Under the pieces are notes generated by a model. It was not told the DNA's origin, searched no databases, and worked only from the letters and a program-made list of their open reading frames with translations. Below are positions 29,667 to 33,049 of a stretch of 33,049 nt of DNA, piece by piece. Source of the stretch: Breznakibacter sp. (GTDB lineage Bacteria > Bacteroidota > Bacteroidia > Bacteroidales > Marinilabiliaceae); NCBI GenBank assembly GCA_018055415.1, contig JAGPHP010000010.1:1-33049 (forward strand). Direction: 5' to 3'. The first letter of the stretch is position 1; each line of letters starts with the position of its first letter. The translations under genes were made by a program, and so were the position numbers.

Positions 29667-30788
29667 ATGAAATTTATTGTTTCAAGTACCGAGTTGTCAT
29701 CTCATTTGCAGTCGGTTAGTAAGGTTGTAGCAAGCAAGCCTTCGCTACCAATTCTCGATCACTTTTTGTTTGTGTTGGAGAAGAATAAATTAACCATTAC
29801 TGCTTCTGATTTAGAATCTACAATCGTTACCTCCTTACCAGTTGAGTGCAGTGAAAAGGGTACGATCGCGTTACCTGCAAAAATTTTACTTGAATCAATA
29901 AAGCGATTTGCCGAGCAGCCGCTTACTTTTAATGTTGATAAAGCAACCTTTGGTTTAGAGGTGGTTTACGATAAAGGTAAATTCAACTTAGTAGGATTAA
30001 ATGGCGATGATTTTCCAAAAGCAACGGAGTTGAGTGCCGATGCTGCTAAGAAATTTGAGATAAGCTCAGATGCCCTATTGATGGGTATTAACAAGACTCT
30101 TTTTGCTACGGCCGACGATGAGTTGCGCCCAGTAATGAATGGTATTTTTATTGATTTAACGGAAGATGTTACCACTTTTGTGGCATCAGACACTCATAAA
30201 TTGGTTCGTTACCGTCGTTTGGATGTTAAAACTGGTTTAGTTGGTGGATTTATCTTACCGAAGAAACCAGCCAGTTTCTTAAAAAATATCTTAAAAGGTG
30301 GAGTTAACGTGATGGTTGAGTTTGATGATAAAAATGCACATTTCACAACTCCAGAACATAAATTAGTTTGTAGATTAATTGAGGGAAAATATCCTGCTTA
30401 TGGATCGGTGATTCCTCAAAATAGTCCTAATAAAATTGTAGTTGAACGTGGCGAGTTGGTTGATGCAATTAGTCGTGTGGCACTTTTCTCAAATGCGGGT
30501 TCAAACCTAATTACGTTTGACATTGCAGGAACAGAGTTAACTGTTTCGGCGCAAGATTTAGACTTCTCTTTAGGTGCGGTTGAGCGTATGGGATGCCAAA
30601 ACGAGGGTGAAGATTTGAAGATTGGTTTTAAATCTAACTTATTGAGCGATATCTTAAGCAATATCTCGGCTCACGAGGTGGTTGTTTTATTGACCGATGC
30701 TTCACGAGCTGGTTTATTCTTACCATTCCAAACAACCGAGATCGAAGACGAATTGATGTTGTTAATGCCGATGATGATTAACGCATAA
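29667..30788 (+). CDS. dnaN: DNA polymerase III subunit beta (sliding clamp)
   Basis: The clamp dimer encircles DNA and tethers polymerase III and repair proteins. The 373-residue product has the three repeated clamp domains, beginning MKFIVSSTELSSHLQSVSKVV and including RPVMNGIFID in domain 2, and it ends with a short hydrophobic tail (LMLLMPMMI) in place of the common LPMRL. The 97-base gap upstream includes TATCTTCG at 29609-29616, close to a -7 element, so it may have its own promoter. A strong terminator follows. The neighbourhood has no dnaA or origin. Confidence 0.97.
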   Translation: MKFIVSSTELSSHLQSVSKVVASKPSLPILDHFLFVLEKNKLTITASDLESTIVTSLPVECSEKGTIALPAKILLESIKRFAEQPLTFNVDKATFGLEVVYDKGKFNLVGLNGDDFPKATELSADAAKKFEISSDALLMGINKTLFATADDELRPVMNGIFIDLTEDVTTFVASDTHKLVRYRRLDVKTGLVGGFILPKKPASFLKNILKGGVNVMVEFDDKNAHFTTPEHKLVCRLIEGKYPAYGSVIPQNSPNKIVVERGELVDAISRVALFSNAGSNLITFDIAGTELTVSAQDLDFSLGAVERMGCQNEGEDLKIGFKSNLLSDILSNISAHEVVVLLTDASRAGLFLPFQTTEIEDELMLLMPMMINA

Positions 30789-30814
30789 TAAATTCTTATT
30801 ATAGATTAAAAGAG

Positions 30815-30840
30815 GGAGAACGATGAGTTCTCCTTTTTTT
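30815..30840 (+). terminator. Intrinsic terminator after dnaN
   Basis: GGAGAAC (30815-30821) and GTTCTCC (30827-30833) form a perfect stem over a GATGA loop, followed by seven T residues and a further T-run. It marks the end of the core gene block. Confidence 0.93.
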
Positions 30841-31067
30841 GTTTTTAGGGGGTAGGGTTGCTATGTCACGATACGAGCAGAAATGGCTAAAATCAATATC
30901 AAACCCCCATATTTGAATGCAAAAGAGGTAACATTTTTCAATGCTACCTTTTGTAAATCATATTTGTGATTACAAAAATCACTCTAAAAGGAATACTCTT
31001 TCTTCAATAACTCGATAGATTTTTGCCACTAATGCCAGGTTGTAGTTAAACCTTCAGGCATTAATTA
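30841..31067. other. Gene-free spacer with three inverted repeats
   Basis: No coding region is seen. Three hairpin-forming repeats are present. An imperfect one spans 30920-30953 (CAAAAG...CTTTTG outer arms, CATT/AATG inner). GTGATT and AATCAC pair across five bases near 30967-30983. The third is 31030-31063 (TAATGCC...GGCATTA outer arms, AGGTT/AACCT inner). The last one lies just downstream of the fic stop and may end the fic transcript, but no T-run follows on either strand. Confidence 0.45.
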
Positions 31068-32174
31068 TTATGCTTTAAGTTCATAATTCGTACTTCTACC
31101 TGCGACTGCTTCTTCTTTCTGCAATATATCTTTGTTTATCAAATCGTTTATATCTCTTATTGCAGTATCTTTTGAGCATTTGACAATTTTTGCCCATTTT
31201 GAAGAAGTTAGTTTTCCATCAAATCCATCCAATAGTTTATTAATCAATCTAATTTGTCTCTCATTTAATATAGCTTTTGAATGTTTTTTCCAAAAATCAG
31301 CTTTAATCAGTACTCTTGAAAGGATTATATCTGTCGATTTTAAAGCGTTTATTAGGCATTGCAAAAACCATATAATCCAATCAGTAATATCAAGATTTCC
31401 TTTTTGCGTTTTTTCGAGTATATCATAATATTGTTTCCGTTCTTGCCGGATTTGTGCAGACATGCTATAAAATCGTTGATTGCTTTTGTCAGCTCTCGCT
31501 AATAACATATCTGTTATAGCTCTGGTTATTCTTCCATTACCATCTTCAAATGGATGAATTGTTACAAACCAAAGATGAGATATTGCAGCTTTTATTACTA
31601 AGTCTATATCATCAGCATTATTGAACCAATCAAGAAATTTATTCATCTCTTGATCAACCAATCTAGAGTCAGGAGCCTGAAAGTGTACTTTTTCTCTACC
31701 CATAGCTCCTGATACAACTTGCATTGGTCCTGTTGTGTCATTTCGCCAATTTGCAACTGAAATCTTATACATTCCACTTCTGCCAGTAGGAAATAAGGCT
31801 GCATGCCAATCAAATAGTCTATCTTTAGTTAAAGGGTTAAAACAATTTTGAGTTGCATCTAACATCATTTCAACAACACCATCAATATTCCTGTCAGATT
31901 CTACCGAACCTGCGATTTCCATCCCCAATCTTCTTGCTATGGATGAACGTACTTGATCAGGATTCAAAATTTCTCCTTCAATTTCTGAAGATTTTATAAC
32001 ATCTAAAGTTAATGTATCCAATAATGCTTCATTCCTAAGATCAAAACCCAACGACTCCATTTTACCAATTAGTCGTCCTTGCAGGTTTCTGGCTTCACTT
32101 AGCAAATTAACAATATCTCCAATTCTCCAATTGAAGAGTGGCCAATTATCTTGTTGATATATAAAATTCTTCAT
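31068..32174 (-). CDS. Fic/DOC family protein with DUF4172 N-terminus and C-terminal winged helix
   Basis: Fic proteins transfer AMP (AMPylation) or related groups from nucleotides to target proteins. Counting from the ATG at 32174, the product has 368 residues. The N-terminal region (FIYQQDNWPLFNW) is DUF4172-like. The inhibitory helix motif SSEIEG (Ser62 to Gly67) fits the (S/T)xxxE(G/N) consensus, so self-inhibition by Glu66 is expected. The Fic core HPFEDGNGRITR (His207) is complete and should be active. A C-terminal winged-helix-like domain (about residues 290-365, with CSKDTAIRDINDL) may bind DNA. In-frame starts at 32183 (ATG) and 32192 (TTG) are less likely because the family begins near the conserved YQQ. 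Repeats cover the promoter and start region. Confidence 0.9.
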   Translation of the reverse strand: MKNFIYQQDNWPLFNWRIGDIVNLLSEARNLQGRLIGKMESLGFDLRNEALLDTLTLDVIKSSEIEGEILNPDQVRSSIARRLGMEIAGSVESDRNIDGVVEMMLDATQNCFNPLTKDRLFDWHAALFPTGRSGMYKISVANWRNDTTGPMQVVSGAMGREKVHFQAPDSRLVDQEMNKFLDWFNNADDIDLVIKAAISHLWFVTIHPFEDGNGRITRAITDMLLARADKSNQRFYSMSAQIRQERKQYYDILEKTQKGNLDITDWIIWFLQCLINALKSTDIILSRVLIKADFWKKHSKAILNERQIRLINKLLDGFDGKLTSSKWAKIVKCSKDTAIRDINDLINKDILQKEEAVAGRSTNYELKA

Positions 32175-32236
32175 TCGTTGCATATTGTGCAACGAAAATA
32201 GGTTTTATTCGTTGCATTATCAAATTATTCGTTGCA
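32173..32236. repeat. Cluster of four ATTCGTTGCA/TGCAACGAAT repeats upstream of fic
   Basis: ATTCGTTGCA occurs at 32173-32182, 32207-32216 and 32227-32236, and TGCAACGAA in the opposite direction at 32188-32196. The first and the inverted copy form a 9-bp palindrome with a 5-base spacer. A degenerate pair (ATTCGAAGCA at 32261-32270 and TGCTTCAAT at 32242-32250) follows. On the minus strand one copy lies between the predicted -33 and -7 elements of fic, one just after -7, and the palindrome touches the start codon. The arrangement fits an operator. Confidence 0.75.
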
Positions 32237-32249
32237 ATTTTTGCTTCAA
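32221..32249 (-). promoter_or_regulatory. Predicted fic promoter
   Basis: On the minus strand TTG (32247-32249) is followed after 19 bases by TAATTTG (32221-32227), one base short of TAnnTTTG. Repeat units overlap or flank both elements. A transcript would start about 40 bases before the fic ATG. Confidence 0.45.
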
Positions 32250-32280
32250 TTATCAAGACTATTCGAAGCAATTTAGTTGA

Positions 32281-32480
32281 ATTTGCTTGCAGGTAACCAG
32301 TGGCTTTGCACAAGTTTATTACGTTCATATACCCTTAAGCGGTTGTATTGCTACTGGATCAATCAATACGTTATTACTATTGAAGCACATTGTTATCCTT
32401 TTGTTGGCGCTGGTCTGCGACCAGTGACTTCGTTGTAACACGGTTCACAGAACCGCGTTAGCCTTTGGGTTATTTCGTTT
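32281..32480. repeat. Palindrome-rich spacer between fic and the TonB-domain gene
   Basis: CTGGTC (32410-32415) and GACCAG (32419-32424) form a perfect hairpin. TAACACGGTTC (32436-32446) and GAACCGCGTTA (32450-32460) form a second with one mismatch. The sequence ACCAGTGGCTTTG (32296-32308) recurs as ACCAGTGACTTCG (32420-32432). No gene is visible. The stacked inverted repeats ending in GTTAGCC resemble recombination-site or cassette-boundary DNA, but they could also be a terminator or a dispersed repeat. Confidence 0.5.
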
Positions 32481-32876
32481 TCATTGTAATGAGATATTCC
32501 ATGGAATAATAATTTTTACATTAACAGGTTTCCCGTTAAGTTTTCCTGCTTTCCATTTCGGCATTAATTTCATTACTCTTAACATTTCATTATCAATGTC
32601 TTCCTGTAGATTCCGAATGACCTTCAAATCAGTGATTTGACCTGTTGTGTCCACAATGAATTCCACAATTACTTTACAACAAGCATCTATTTTAGCAGGA
32701 TATTTAAAGTTTGTCACAAAAAATTCAAGCATTTCACTTTGTCCTCCAGGATATTCTGGCATTGAGTCAACTAAGACGTAGAATTCCTTTTTCGAGATTG
32801 AATCAATCTGTGATTTGTATTTTATTGGATCTGTTTGGTAATTTACACTAAACAACGGAGCAAAAGGGATAAGCAA
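32481..32876 (-). CDS. TonB C-terminal domain protein, start codon apparently lost
   Basis: The C-terminal 90 residues match the TonB C-terminal domain: DSMPEYPGGQSEML, then VIVEFIVDTTGQITDLKVIRN, then MKLMPKWKAGKLNGKPVNVKIIIPW. Such domains bind outer-membrane TonB boxes or serve as stand-alone periplasmic modules in Bacteroidota. The nominal TTG start at 32876 would cut into a hydrophobic signal segment. The open frame continues upstream to a stop at 32913-32915 and encodes KKEKQILLILALLL, a good signal-peptide start lacking only the initiator. The poly-A tract there suggests a small indel removed the ATG. A CTG, ATT or TTG start cannot be excluded. Confidence 0.75.
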   Translation of the reverse strand: MLIPFAPLFSVNYQTDPIKYKSQIDSISKKEFYVLVDSMPEYPGGQSEMLEFFVTNFKYPAKIDACCKVIVEFIVDTTGQITDLKVIRNLQEDIDNEMLRVMKLMPKWKAGKLNGKPVNVKIIIPWNISLQ

Positions 32877-32962
32877 AAGTGCAAGAATCAGTAAGATTTG
32901 CTTTTCTTTTTTTTAAAATCTAGTTTTAATTATCCAAAGATTCATTTTTCTCGTTTTTCTAT

Positions 32963-33049
32963 TCATCGTAATTGTTGAAATCTTAATAAGCTCAACCCAG
33001 CAGATTCAACATAAATTTCATCAAAGTCAGTGGAGTCTGTTACCCCAAT
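32963..33049 (-). CDS. Possible C-terminal end of an unknown gene running off the window
   Basis: On the minus strand an open frame enters from the window edge and ends at the TGA at 32963-32965 after 28 codons (IGVTDSTDFDEIYVESAGLS and more). It is too short to identify, and chance openness cannot be ruled out. Confidence 0.2.
   Translation of the reverse strand: MGVTDSTDFDEIYVESAGLSLLRFQQLR

Noticed and set aside
32173-32236. CRISPR array
   Set aside because: The units are only 10 bases, spacing is irregular (including an inverted copy), and there are no cas genes; a promoter-associated operator fits better.
32405-32466. Integron attC site
   Set aside because: GTTAGCC does not match the GTTRRRY core exactly and no opposite RYYYAAC core at the right distance could be fixed, so it is reported only as a palindromic repeat.

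Overview
The window is a chromosomal stretch from a member of the Bacteroidota, most likely an anaerobic Bacteroidales-type organism. The evidence is the gene order (rpsU, xer recombinase, hpf, tuf, tRNA-Trp, secE, nusG, rplKAJL, rpoBC), the pairs gldF-gldG followed by dnaN and surE followed by lpxB, lipoproteins with FSGC/SSGC-type lipoboxes, few Shine-Dalgarno sequences, and promoters of the Bacteroidota form TTG-N19/20-TAnnTTTG. The DNA is AT-rich throughout.

Layout. 1-1103: gap (GAPDH) and its terminator. 1190-2764: rpsU, a Xer tyrosine recombinase and the hibernation factor hpf. 2785-15642: the transcription/translation block, from a clear promoter through tuf, tRNA-Trp, secE, nusG, rplK, rplA, rplJ, rplL, rpoB and rpoC to a strong terminator. 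Terminator-like hairpins sit between rplL and rpoB and between rpoB and rpoC. 15721-19294: a DUF3467 protein, then a translationally coupled NamZ-like muramidase (GH171) and NagZ-like glucosaminidase (GH3), which together would take apart peptidoglycan sugar chains. 19402-22440: a putative hydrogen- or redox-sensing module, made of a ferredoxin/[FeFe]-hydrogenase-like/FeS/PAS protein and a SpoIIE-type phosphatase. The sensor gene is broken by a frameshift and has lost a cluster cysteine. 22441-30788: a GLPGLI-like lipoprotein (minus strand), rhomboid protease, M48 lipoprotein protease, surE, a small membrane protein, lpxB, gldF, gldG and dnaN with its terminator. 30841-33049: an accessory-looking end with a Fic protein on the minus strand, a cluster of TGCAACGAAT repeats over its promoter and start codon, stacked inverted repeats, and a TonB C-terminal-domain gene that seems to have lost its start codon.

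Most of the window is conserved housekeeping sequence. The parts most worth attention are the damaged hydrogenase-sensor/phosphatase module (19402-22440), the repeat-controlled fic locus (31068-32270), the palindrome-rich spacer next to it (32281-32460), and the attenuator-like hairpins inside the rpoBC operon. I see no CRISPR array, rRNA, complete insertion sequence or prophage.
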